A stretch of DNA of 64,000 nt from Streptomyces sp. MNU76. Its GTDB lineage: Bacteria > Actinomycetota > Actinomycetes > Streptomycetales > Streptomycetaceae. The stretch is from positions 1,054,001 through 1,118,000 of the forward strand of contig NZ_JAJKLK010000019.1 in assembly GCF_020982545.1 (NCBI RefSeq). The letters run 5' to 3'. The notes beneath the pieces are model-generated. The model was not told the DNA's origin. It did not search any database and was given only the letters and a program-made list of their open reading frames with translations. The position numbers were made by a program, and so were the translations under genes. Each line of letters starts with the position of its first letter. Position 1 is the first letter of the stretch. Shown piece by piece: positions 16,021-24,303 of the stretch.

Positions 16021-17765
16021 CCTCCACACTTCCCGCGGCGACCAAGACGAAAGTCAAGGTCCCCGCGCAGCGGACAGCTGCGCCCACAGCCGGTTCGACA
16101 GGTCGAACAAACGATTCCTCTTCCGTCTCGCCCGCGCCCGGGACACCACCGAAGCGCCTGCGGAACTCGCCCCCCGACCTGATCCTCTGCGGTCTCCTCC
16201 TCGTCGCGATCATGATCGTGCAGGGCTGGAACATCGCCGACTACCCGACCCTCAGCGACGACGAGGGCACCTACCTCGCCCAGGCCTGGGCCGTCCAGGA
16301 GGGCAGGGGCCTCGCCCACTACACCTACTGGTACGACCACCCGCCCCTCGGCTGGCTCCAGCTCGCCGCCCTGACCTGGATCCCCGCCCAGCTCGCCCCC
16401 GAGTCGATGACCGTCGGCTCGATGCGCGTGGTCATGCTGCTGATCAGCGCGGTCAGCGCCGTCCTCGTCTACGTCCTCGGCCGCCGCCTCTCGCTGCCCC
16501 GCTGGGCCGCCGGCCTCGGCATGGCCCTCTTCGGGCTCTCCCCGCTGTCGGTGGTGCTCCAGCGGGAGATCTTCCTCGACAACATCGCGGTGATGTGGAC
16601 GCTGCTGGCCTTCTGCCTCGCCGCCTCGCCCAGCCGTCACCTCTGGCACCACTTCGGCGCCGGCATCGCCGCCGCCGCGGCCGTGCTCACCAAGGAGACG
16701 ATGCTCCTCGTCCTGCCGGCCGTACTGCTCACCATGTGGCGGCACAGCCACCGGGACACCCGGAAGTTCGCCATCACCGGCGCCGTCACCGCCTGCACCC
16801 TGATCGGCATCTCGTACCCGCTGTTCGCCCTGCTCAAGGGCGAGTTGCTGCCTGGCGCCGGCCATGTCTCCCTCTGGGACGGCATCGTCTACCAGATGAG
16901 CCGCCCCGGCTCCGGCTTCATCCTCACCGAGGGCACGGGCTCGTACGGCGTCCTGCAGTCGTGGCTGTACTACGACCGCGTGTTGCCGATCGGCGGACTC
17001 GCGGGCGCCCTGCTCCTGCTGGTCACCTGGCGCTGGTCGGTGACCGCGCGGGCCCTCGCCGGTCCCGCGCTCGCCGTCGCGATCCTCGCCGGCATGGCCC
17101 TGCGCCCCGGCTACCTCCCCGCCATGTACGTCCTCCAGGCGCTGCCCTTCCTCGCGCTCGTCCTCGCGGGCGGCACCGCGAGCGTCGCGCACGGCGTCCT
17201 GCGCCGGTGGCGGAGCACGACCGAGAAGCGGGCCCTGACCTGGGCGCGGCACGGTGTGGCCCTCGCCCTGGCCGCCGCCGCGGCGGTGTACGTCGTCCCG
17301 CGCTGGTACGACGGCAACCACACCGCGATGACCTTCAACGCCAACGCCCCCTACCAGCAGGCCGCCACGTGGCTCGGCAGTGAGATCGAGGACCCGGCGG
17401 GCACCCGGGTCCTCGTCGACGACGCGCTCTGGCTCGACCTCGTCCACGAGGGCTACGAGCCCGGCCTCGGCGTCATCTGGTTCTACAAGGCCGACCTCGA
17501 CCCGGCGGTGACGAAGACGATGCCACGCGGCTGGCGCGACCTGGACTACGTGGTCGCCTCCCCGACCGTACGGCGCGACGCGGTCGACCTGCCCAACGTC
17601 AAGGGCGCGATGGAGAACTCGACCCCGGTGGCCACCTTCGGCACCGGCGAGGACCGGATCGAGATCCGCAGGATCGACACCGGCGGCGACCGTACGGATG
17701 GCACCGAGGCCACCGGCGACGGCGACCGCATCCGCGAGACCGAGGCCGCTGGAGGCGACCGATGA
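16017..17765 (+). CDS. GT39/ArnT-like polyprenyl-linked sugar glycosyltransferase, multi-pass membrane
   Basis: A 582-residue GT-C fold protein. The first about 52 residues are a disordered Thr/Pro/Ser-rich cytoplasmic tail. The first membrane helix (54-72) is followed by an extracytoplasmic loop with LSDDEGTYLAQAW, whose acidic Asp81/Asp82/Glu83 are at the catalytic position of ArnT/PMT enzymes, and by YDHPPLGW. About ten more helices and a soluble C-terminal domain follow. Such enzymes use a polyprenyl-phosphate sugar on the outer face. The GTG start overlaps the previous stop by 4 nt (GTGA). The next gene encodes a likely donor synthase, which fits this role. Confidence 0.85.
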   Translation: MTSTLPAATKTKVKVPAQRTAAPTAGSTGRTNDSSSVSPAPGTPPKRLRNSPPDLILCGLLLVAIMIVQGWNIADYPTLSDDEGTYLAQAWAVQEGRGLAHYTYWYDHPPLGWLQLAALTWIPAQLAPESMTVGSMRVVMLLISAVSAVLVYVLGRRLSLPRWAAGLGMALFGLSPLSVVLQREIFLDNIAVMWTLLAFCLAASPSRHLWHHFGAGIAAAAAVLTKETMLLVLPAVLLTMWRHSHRDTRKFAITGAVTACTLIGISYPLFALLKGELLPGAGHVSLWDGIVYQMSRPGSGFILTEGTGSYGVLQSWLYYDRVLPIGGLAGALLLLVTWRWSVTARALAGPALAVAILAGMALRPGYLPAMYVLQALPFLALVLAGGTASVAHGVLRRWRSTTEKRALTWARHGVALALAAAAAVYVVPRWYDGNHTAMTFNANAPYQQAATWLGSEIEDPAGTRVLVDDALWLDLVHEGYEPGLGVIWFYKADLDPAVTKTMPRGWRDLDYVVASPTVRRDAVDLPNVKGAMENSTPVATFGTGEDRIEIRRIDTGGDRTDGTEATGDGDRIRETEAAGGDR

Positions 17766-19057
17766 ACAGCGGAAGCTACGAGTCCACCGCACCCGGGGAA
17801 CTCGGCGATCCCGCCGTGCGGGGTGCCGAAGTTCCCGAGCCCGGGGCCGTCACCATCGTCGTACCGACCTTCAACGAGTCCGCCAACGTACGGGAGTTGC
17901 TGCACCAGATCACCGAGACGGTCCCCGGGCGGCTGCCCTGCGAGGTCGTCTTCGTGGACGACTCCACCGACGACACCCCCGAAGTGATCGACAAGGCCGC
18001 GCAGGACTGCCCGTTCCCGGTGACCGTGCTGCACCGCGACGAACCCGTCGGCGGCCTCGGCGGCGCGGTGGTCGAGGGGATCAAGGCGGCCACCTCCGAC
18101 TGGATCGTCGTCATGGACGGCGACCTGCAGCACCCGCCGTCCCTCGTACCGGAGCTGGTGGCGACCGGGGAGCGGTCGTCGGCGGGTCTGGTGGTCGCCT
18201 CCCGCTACATCAAGGGCGGCAGCCGCGCCGGACTCGCGGGCAGCTACCGGGTGGCCGTCTCACGCGGGGCGACCTGGCTCACCAAGTCCCTCTTCCCGCG
18301 CCGGCTGCACGGCATCAGCGACCCGATGAGCGGCTTCTTCGCGATCCGCCGCAGTGCCGTCACGGCCGAGATCCTCCAGCCGCTCGGCTACAAGATCCTC
18401 CTCGAACTGGCCGTGCGCAGCCGCCCCCGGCAGGTCACGGAGGTGCCCTTCGTCTTCCAGGACCGGTACGCCGGCGAGTCCAAGTCGACCGCGCAGGAGG
18501 GCCTGAGGTTCCTGCGTCACCTCGTCGGACTGCGCACCGCGTCGCCGCCGGCCCGCATGATGGTCTTCGGGCTGATCGGCGTCACCGGCTTCCTGCCGAA
18601 CCTCGCGGGCCTGTACGCCCTCACCTCGGCCGGGATGCACTACGTCCCCGCCGAGATCCTCGCCAACCAGCTCGGGGTGCTCTGGAACTTCTTCCTCATC
18701 GAGCACCTCTGCTTCCGCGAGCGGCGCCAGTACCGCAAGGGGTGGGACCGCATCGGCCGGTTCGCGTTGCTCGCCAACGCCGACCTGGTGCTGCGTATCC
18801 CGCTGATCGCCCTGTTCGTGGGCGAGTTCGGAATGGGCGCGCTGCCCGCGACCGCGCTCGCCCTGGTGACGACGTTCGTCCTGCGTTTCGTGGGGACCGA
18901 GGCGCTCGTCTATCTGCCCCGCAAGAAGTCCCGCCGCGGGGAGCGCGGCGGGCGGAAGCGGGCCGAGAGGCACGCTGAGCGGTCCGGTCGGTCCGATGAG
19001 ACCGATCGCTCCGGGCAGCCTGCGGAGCCCGAGCAGTCGGCAAGGAGAGCCGCGTGA
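17762..19057 (+). CDS. Polyprenyl-phosphate glycosyltransferase (DPM1-like) fused to GtrA domain
   Basis: A 431-residue fusion. Residues about 28-250 are a GT2 domain of the dolichyl-phosphate-mannose synthase type (VTIVVPTFNESANV, FVDDSTDD, VVMDGDLQHPP containing the DxD metal site). Residues about 260-385 form a four-helix GtrA domain (MMVFGLIGVTGFLPNLAGLY ... NQLGVLWNFFLIEHLCF), which is thought to flip or anchor the polyprenyl-linked sugar. The Arg/Glu-rich tail is low complexity. The ATG overlaps the upstream stop (ATGA) and the stop overlaps the next GTG (GTGA). It probably makes the lipid-linked donor for the preceding GT39-like enzyme. Confidence 0.9.
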   Translation: MNSGSYESTAPGELGDPAVRGAEVPEPGAVTIVVPTFNESANVRELLHQITETVPGRLPCEVVFVDDSTDDTPEVIDKAAQDCPFPVTVLHRDEPVGGLGGAVVEGIKAATSDWIVVMDGDLQHPPSLVPELVATGERSSAGLVVASRYIKGGSRAGLAGSYRVAVSRGATWLTKSLFPRRLHGISDPMSGFFAIRRSAVTAEILQPLGYKILLELAVRSRPRQVTEVPFVFQDRYAGESKSTAQEGLRFLRHLVGLRTASPPARMMVFGLIGVTGFLPNLAGLYALTSAGMHYVPAEILANQLGVLWNFFLIEHLCFRERRQYRKGWDRIGRFALLANADLVLRIPLIALFVGEFGMGALPATALALVTTFVLRFVGTEALVYLPRKKSRRGERGGRKRAERHAERSGRSDETDRSGQPAEPEQSARRAA

Positions 19058-21528
19058 AGAACCACCCGAAGAACCACCTGAAGAACCGGCTGACCGGCTG
19101 GATGAGATCCAGACCGAGGCCCAGACGCAGAACCGCCCTGCTGGCGGTCGGAGCCCTCGCCTCCGGCCTCCTGCTGATCTCACCCCAGCCCGCGTCCGCC
19201 GCCAACCTCATCCAGAACCCCGGCTTCGAGACGGCCGGTACGGACGACATGCCGTACTGCTGGAAGAAGTCGGGCTGGGGCGACAACGACTTCACGTTCA
19301 CCACGACCTCGGACGCCCACTCGGGCACCAAGGCCATGAAGGTCGAGCTGACCCGCCGGGCCGATGGCGACCGCAAGGCTCTGATCACCGAGTCGGCGGC
19401 CTGCGCGCCCCCGGTCACGGTGGGCAAGCAGTACGACCTGGCGCTCTGGTACAAGTCGACGACGCCGGACACGTCCATCACGCTCTTCCGGCACGACACC
19501 ACGGCCGGATGGCAGTACTGGACCGACCTCAAGACGCTGGAGATGGCGGGAAGTTGGACCGAGGCCACGGTCCGTACTCCCGCTGTGCCGGCCGCCACGG
19601 ACCGCCTCGCCTGGGGTGTCTCCGTCTACGGCACGGGCTCCGTCACCACGGACGACTACACGATGGACGTGGTCGCCGACCCCGTCCCCGAGCCGCAGTG
19701 CACGGGCACGCCGGACGAGTGCCTGAACGGCCGCTGGGACGTGCTGCCCACCCAGAACCCCGTCCGCTCCATGCACTCCGTCGTCCTCAACAACGGCAAG
19801 GTGCTGCTGATCGCCGGCTCCGGCAACAGCGAGGAGATGTTCGAGGCGGGCACCTTCACCTCGGCGGTGTACGACCCGGAGAACGGCACGTACAAGCAGA
19901 TCCCGACCCCAGACGACATGTTCTGCGCGGGCCACGTCCAGCTCGACGACGGCCGGGTCCTGGTCATGAGCGGCAACAAGGGCTATCCGTCGGCCGACGG
20001 CACGATCGGCTACCAGGGCTACAAGGACTCGTACATCTTCGACCCGGTGACGGAGACGTACAGCAAGACCAACGACATGAACGACGGCCACTGGTACCCG
20101 TCGGCGACGATCCTCGGCAACGGTGACGTCATCTCGTTCGGCGGCCTGAAGGAGGATTCGACCGGTTCGGTGACCGCCGAGCTGTGGTCGGACGCCGAGC
20201 AGAAGTGGCTCGAACTCTGGAAGGTCAACCAGACCTGGTCGTACTGGGGCCTGTACCCGTCGATGATCCTCATGCAGGACGGCCGCCTCTTCTACTCGGG
20301 CAGCCATGTCTTCGGCAACAACATCCCGGGCACGGGCTCGGCGATCTACGACTACGACGCCAACACGGTCACGCAGGTCCCGGGCCTGCAGCGGAAGGAC
20401 GAACGCGACCAGTCCGCGAGCGTGCTGCTGCCTCCCGCCCAGGACCAGAAGGTCCTGACGCTCGGCGGCGGCAACATCGAGTCCAACCCGGTCGCGAACC
20501 GCCTGACGGACATCATCGACCTCAAGGCCGCGAACCCGGCGTACGTCGCCGGCCCGCCGATCCCGCAGGGCACGGTGGACCTCGGCAACGGCAAGGTCGC
20601 CCAGACCGGCGACCAGGGCAAGATGTACGTCTCCGCGGTGCTGCTGCCCGACGGCAAGGTCCTGGAGACGGGCGGCGCCCTGCACAACCGTGCCGACCCG
20701 GTCTACGAGACCTCGATCTACGACCCGGCGACCAACACCTTCGACCCGGTGGCGACGGACCCGGAGGAGCGCGGCTACCACTCCTCGGCGTTCCTGCTCC
20801 CCGACGGCCGCGTCATGACCACGGGCGACAACCCGGGCAACGGCACCTGGAACCACGACGTGTCGATCTACACCCCGCCGTACCTGTTGAAGGGCGCCCG
20901 CCCGACCATCACCTCGGTGATCGACAAGGAGTGGGTGTACGGCGACACGCAACGCATCACGGTGGACCGCCCGATCGCGAAGGCGGAACTGATCCGCCCC
21001 GCCGCCGTGACCCACTCCTCGGACCCGAACCAGCGCTTCGTGGACCTCCCCCTGTCGGTCGACGGCAACAACGTGGACCTGAACGTGACGAGCAACCCGA
21101 ACCTGGCACCGCCGGGCTGGTACATGCTCTTCGCGGTCGACGCCAACGGTGTCCCGTCGGTCGCGGAATGGGTCCACCTCCAGGGCCCGTCCGCCCTTGC
21201 CCAGGCCTCCGGCGAGGCCCCCTCGGCCCACGTCCACGACTTCGCGGACGCCCCGAAGGGCAAGGTCACGGGCCCGGGGAAGAAGACCAGGTCCAAGAAG
21301 GTCAGCCCGACGATCTCCGGCTGCGACCGCCACTACGGCACGGCGAACGTCTGCGTCCCGACGACGTTCCCGGCGGAGGTGAAGAACACGACGGCCGCCC
21401 GCTGCGCGTGGCTGGCCCGGAACGACTACGGCCGCCTGAAGGTGAACGGCAAGGACGACCCGCTGAAGCTGGACCGCAACGGGGATGGCCGGGCGTGCGG
21501 GAAGGGGGACGTCGTGAGGCGCCGCTGA
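19054..21528 (+). CDS. Secreted copper radical oxidase (galactose/glyoxal oxidase-like) with excalibur-like tail
   Basis: An 824-residue exported protein. It has an Arg-rich signal peptide with a likely cut after ASA (residues 47-49), a carbohydrate-binding-like beta domain (about 50-210), a seven-bladed kelch propeller (about 225-610), and the DUF1929 immunoglobulin-like domain of galactose oxidase (about 615-710). The copper site aligns fully with galactose oxidase: Cys291 (DDMFC) and Tyr348 (HWYPS) for the thioether cofactor, Tyr575-His576 (RGYHS), and His654 (AVTHS). The C-terminus (757-816) has paired cysteines and DRNGDGRAC, like a calcium-binding excalibur domain. The GTG start overlaps the upstream stop. 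It probably oxidises the primary alcohols of the glycan made by its operon, producing aldehyde and H2O2. Confidence 0.9.
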   Translation: MKNHPKNHLKNRLTGWMRSRPRPRRRTALLAVGALASGLLLISPQPASAANLIQNPGFETAGTDDMPYCWKKSGWGDNDFTFTTTSDAHSGTKAMKVELTRRADGDRKALITESAACAPPVTVGKQYDLALWYKSTTPDTSITLFRHDTTAGWQYWTDLKTLEMAGSWTEATVRTPAVPAATDRLAWGVSVYGTGSVTTDDYTMDVVADPVPEPQCTGTPDECLNGRWDVLPTQNPVRSMHSVVLNNGKVLLIAGSGNSEEMFEAGTFTSAVYDPENGTYKQIPTPDDMFCAGHVQLDDGRVLVMSGNKGYPSADGTIGYQGYKDSYIFDPVTETYSKTNDMNDGHWYPSATILGNGDVISFGGLKEDSTGSVTAELWSDAEQKWLELWKVNQTWSYWGLYPSMILMQDGRLFYSGSHVFGNNIPGTGSAIYDYDANTVTQVPGLQRKDERDQSASVLLPPAQDQKVLTLGGGNIESNPVANRLTDIIDLKAANPAYVAGPPIPQGTVDLGNGKVAQTGDQGKMYVSAVLLPDGKVLETGGALHNRADPVYETSIYDPATNTFDPVATDPEERGYHSSAFLLPDGRVMTTGDNPGNGTWNHDVSIYTPPYLLKGARPTITSVIDKEWVYGDTQRITVDRPIAKAELIRPAAVTHSSDPNQRFVDLPLSVDGNNVDLNVTSNPNLAPPGWYMLFAVDANGVPSVAEWVHLQGPSALAQASGEAPSAHVHDFADAPKGKVTGPGKKTRSKKVSPTISGCDRHYGTANVCVPTTFPAEVKNTTAARCAWLARNDYGRLKVNGKDDPLKLDRNGDGRACGKGDVVRRR

Positions 21529-21552
21529 CGATGATCGGCGGAGTGGCTTGAT

Positions 21553-21591
21553 CGGTCCCGTATCCGGAGGTGATCGCCGGATACGGGACCG
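21553..21591. terminator. Hairpin terminator after the copper oxidase operon
   Basis: A perfect 15-bp inverted repeat (CGGTCCCGTATCCGG / CCGGATACGGGACCG) with a 9-nt loop lies 25 bp after the oxidase stop and 17 bp before the end of the convergent small gene. Confidence 0.85.
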
Positions 21592-21607
21592 TTCGCGGTT
21601 ACAGCGG

Positions 21608-21865
21608 TTATACGGGACCGACGCGGCGAGCGACGCCGGGCGAGGCCTGAAGGGGGTGACGGCAGTCCGGCGCGGAGAGCGGTGGGGGATGACCGTCGAG
21701 GGCACGGCAGAGGGCGGCGTGCAGGTGCTCGGCTTCGGCGAGGGTGAGGGACAGGTCGGTGGGGTGTCGTCCGCCGGTCGCGTTCAGCTGAAGCGGGAGG
21801 ATGACGCGACCGTCTTCAGTACGGTGCACAGGCCGCCCGGGTGCGCGCTCGATGCTCCACGTCAC
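21608..21865 (-). CDS. Small conserved hypothetical protein
   Basis: An 85-residue protein from GTG 21865, which has AGGGAGGGGG seven bases upstream. The first about 65 residues look like a compact folded domain: TWSIERAPGRPVHRTEDGRV, then LPLQLNATGGRHPTDLSLTL, then the helix AEAEHLHAALCRAL. The tail is Pro/Arg-rich. No family is recognised. The clean ribosome binding site and the codon bias favour a real gene. Confidence 0.6.
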   Translation of the reverse strand: MTWSIERAPGRPVHRTEDGRVILPLQLNATGGRHPTDLSLTLAEAEHLHAALCRALDGHPPPLSAPDCRHPLQASPGVARRVGPV

Positions 21866-22252
21866 GCCGTACCCCCTCCCTTCCCGATACGGGCGAGGCG
21901 GTACGTTCCCCACAACTGCCGCCCGGCCTCGCAGCCGTCCTGGGCCGGGTCTGTACGGTGAGCGGTGTAACTCCCGAGCTGGAAGCGACAGTTGATGACT
22001 GACGTGACGAGTGACGCCGAGGCGCGGAAGGCCGTTGTGAGTGGGGCGGGCGCCGTGGATGACGGGCTGGTCGCACGGCAGATGTCCGGCGACGGTCAGC
22101 CGGTCGTCCGACGGCATGGGCTCGCTGCATCGAGCACCGGATCGAGCCGTCGTCTCAGGCCGGGCGTTGTCGGAGGGCCGGCGTCTGGCCGCACTTCTCG
22201 GGACAGTGCACTATGCGCAGGAGTATTGCCCGAGGAAGTAGTGAGGGGTGTT

Positions 22253-22465
22253 GTGCGCGCGCTCACCGTCATGCGGGAGTGGAGTCCGCGGCGCAAGGTG
22301 GCTTTGGCCGTTGCGTTGCAGGTGGTGTGGCTGGGCGTGATGCTGGTGGCCCTGCTGAGTTGGGATCTGCCGTTGACCGCGCCCGTCGCGATCGCGCTGT
22401 GGGTCGGACCGGCTGCGGGAGGAATCCTGGGTATCTGGATGGGTTCGAAATCGTCGCCCGAGTGA
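22253..22465 (+). CDS. Possible small two-helix membrane protein
   Basis: A 70-residue open frame from GTG 22253 (GAGGGG four bases upstream) encodes MREWSPRRK followed by two hydrophobic helices (about residues 15-35 and 41-63). The frame is open for a further 87 codons upstream to an ATG at 21992-21995, but that stretch is low-complexity and not protein-like. The membrane portion is the only part I would support, and the start is uncertain. No function is suggested by the neighbours. Confidence 0.4.
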   Translation: MRALTVMREWSPRRKVALAVALQVVWLGVMLVALLSWDLPLTAPVAIALWVGPAAGGILGIWMGSKSSPE

Positions 22466-22835
22466 CGGCAATCAGCGATGAACCGCTGACACTCGACCCG
22501 TGACGCGGTCCCGAGCCACTGATGTGGGTGGGTTTCAGGCCTTTCCGCCGAGTCGGCCGTGCTCCCTCGGCCGCTCGGTGGCGTAGGCCGCCGTGAGCGG
22601 TGCGGCCGGGCTGCTGCCGCGCAGCCGGGCCGGTGCGATGCGGTGGTGATCGGGCTGCTCGCGGCGGGCTTTCCGGTGGGCACCGTTCGAGCGGTGGTGC
22701 GCGTCGAGCGGCGGACCAGCGGCGGTGGAGCGCGGGGTACGCATCGGCCCTGGACGGTGTGAGGGGGCCGACCCCGTACGTCGACCTCGCCTTGCCCTCC
22801 GGTCCCGAATCAGCCCGTGCTCTTGCGCAAGGCGC
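22466..22835. other. 370-bp region without a recognisable gene
   Basis: This lies between a doubtful small membrane gene and the convergent Mut7-C protein. Open frames on both strands are Arg/Gly/Ala-rich without folded-domain character. I saw no hairpin, tRNA or repeat-family copy here. Confidence 0.4.
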
Positions 22836-23567
22836 TCAGCGCGTCCGCAACGCCTCCCGCACGATTGCCTCCAACTGTTCGTGGTGCGCGCCCTTCCAGT
22901 ACGCGCGGCCGCATGAAGCGCACTGGGCGAAGACGTCGTACGAGCGTTGTGTGCCGCCCTCCAGACGGTCCGCTACCTGCTCCTTCGTCGCCGGTTCCAG
23001 GAGGCCGTTGCAGGCGGTGCAGCGGGTCCAGGGGTGGAGGGGCGGGGCGAACCGGGTCAGGATCTCGCGGAGTTGTTCGTCCGGCTGGGTGCTGTAGACG
23101 TACGCCCCGGCCCACAGCTCGCGGCGCCGCAGCAGGCCCCGGTCGCGGCTGAGCATCACCCGGCGGTCGGTGGCGGAGAGCGTGGCCAGGGCCGGGTCGC
23201 CGATGTCGGTCGACTCGTAGGCCGCGTCCACGCCCAGGAGGCGTAGACGGCGGGCCAGGGTGCCCAGGTGAACGTCGAGGAGGAAGCGGAGAGGGGCGCC
23301 CGGGACCTGCTGGGGGTGGTCGACGGGGCGTACGGTCACGGACTCGCCGTCCGCCGGGATGTGCCCCACTCGTACTTCGCGGCCGTCGACAACCAGCGCG
23401 CCCACCTCCGTCAGCGGGACGCCCAGGGACTCCACGACGTGGCCGAGCGTGGAGACGCCGTCGACGGCCAGCGGCGTCACGCCCGCGCGGCGGCCGTGCG
23501 GAACGAACAGGGCCAGTTCGGGGGCGACTTCGATGTGGATCTCGGCGTGGATCTCGGCGGGTTTCAC
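22836..23567 (-). CDS. Mut7-C RNase-domain protein with N-terminal ubiquitin-like domain
   Basis: A 243-residue protein. Residues about 8-85 form the Mut7-C ubiquitin-like domain (ELALFVPHGRRAGVT ... VDGREVRVGHIPADGESVTV). Residues about 93-235 are the Mut7-C domain, a PIN-fold ribonuclease (RFLLDVHLGTLARRLRLLGVD, MLSRDRGLLRR) ending in a zinc ribbon with two CxxC pairs (CTAC, CASC). Acidic residues expected for a PIN active site are visible (FLLDVH, STDIGD, SRDRG). The RNA target is unknown. The GTG start at 23567 fits the beginning of the ubiquitin-like fold. It is followed on its far side by the TetR/MFS pair, transcribed in the same direction. Confidence 0.88.
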   Translation of the reverse strand: MKPAEIHAEIHIEVAPELALFVPHGRRAGVTPLAVDGVSTLGHVVESLGVPLTEVGALVVDGREVRVGHIPADGESVTVRPVDHPQQVPGAPLRFLLDVHLGTLARRLRLLGVDAAYESTDIGDPALATLSATDRRVMLSRDRGLLRRRELWAGAYVYSTQPDEQLREILTRFAPPLHPWTRCTACNGLLEPATKEQVADRLEGGTQRSYDVFAQCASCGRAYWKGAHHEQLEAIVREALRTR

Positions 23568-23600
23568 CCGGTCAGGATCGCATGGGGGAGGGGGACCGGC

Positions 23601-24299
23601 TCAGGGGTTTTTCGCCGGCGGGCCAGGGTGGTCCGGGCCCGCACCGTCCCCCGCGTCGAGCCGGCCCGTGTCCAAGCCGTGCTGGATCGTGTTCAGGGCG
23701 CGGTCCACCAACTCGGCGAAGTCGTCGCGGTGGTCGTTCTCCGCCCAGTAGAGCGACGTCTCCAGCAGGGCGCCGATCAGGGACATCGCCCAGACCCTGA
23801 CCTCCAGACTGTCGGGGTCATGGCCGGTGCGTTCGGCGATGGCCGTGCAGAGCATGCGGCCCGTCACCGACATGCTCTCCATCATGCGGGAGCGGACGGC
23901 CGGGACCTGGACCATCAAAGAGGTACGCAGCCGGGCGACCTCCATGTCCTCCTCGACGCCCGTGCGGACGGCCTCCCGCATCACGTACCGGATGGTGTCC
24001 GTCCAGGGTTCGTCCGCCGGGCGGGACCGCAGTTCCTCCATGAGGATCGGGTCGTACTCGTCGGTGAGGACGATGTCCTCCTTGGTCGGGAAGTAGCGGA
24101 AGACGGTCGACGGCGAGACCTCCGCCCGGTCGGCGATCTGCTCGATCGTCGTGGCGTCGTAGCCCTGCTCCCGGACCAGTGCGTACATCGCGGAGCGGAT
24201 CGACTCGCGCGTCTTGATCTTCTTCCGCTCACGCAGCCCGAGTGGGGGCGATCGGCGGGGTGCGCGGGGGCGGGGAGTGCTGGGGCGTGCGGCCGTCAT
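23601..24299 (-). CDS. TetR-family regulator of the adjacent exporter
   Basis: A 232-residue regulator. The helix-turn-helix lies at about residues 20-65: LRERKKIKTRESIRSAMY ... TTIEQIADRAEVSPSTVFRYF, then PTKEDIV. The remaining about 160 residues form the helical ligand-binding and dimer domain. It lies immediately downstream of the MFS exporter gene in the same direction, with the start beside the exporter stop. ATG 24299 was chosen; ATG 24317, six codons earlier and overlapping the exporter by 14 nt, is possible. It probably represses the pair through the palindrome at 25894-25910. The ligand is unknown. Confidence 0.88.
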   Translation of the reverse strand: MTAARPSTPRPRAPRRSPPLGLRERKKIKTRESIRSAMYALVREQGYDATTIEQIADRAEVSPSTVFRYFPTKEDIVLTDEYDPILMEELRSRPADEPWTDTIRYVMREAVRTGVEEDMEVARLRTSLMVQVPAVRSRMMESMSVTGRMLCTAIAERTGHDPDSLEVRVWAMSLIGALLETSLYWAENDHRDDFAELVDRALNTIQHGLDTGRLDAGDGAGPDHPGPPAKNP

Positions 24300-24303
24300 G
24301 CGG

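Noticed and set aside
19180..21705. 841-codon open frame antisense to the copper radical oxidase
   Set aside because: Translation is Arg/Val/His-rich without hydrophobic or domain pattern; the plus strand has the complete galactose-oxidase active site.
21992..22252. Possible transposase fragment or longer N-terminus of the small membrane gene
   Set aside because: No DDE motif, no terminal inverted repeats, no recognisable transposase segment; composition not protein-like.
22535..22744. Small minus-strand open frame between 22.5 and 22.75 kb
   Set aside because: Arg/His/Pro-rich translation, no ribosome binding site and no conservation hint.
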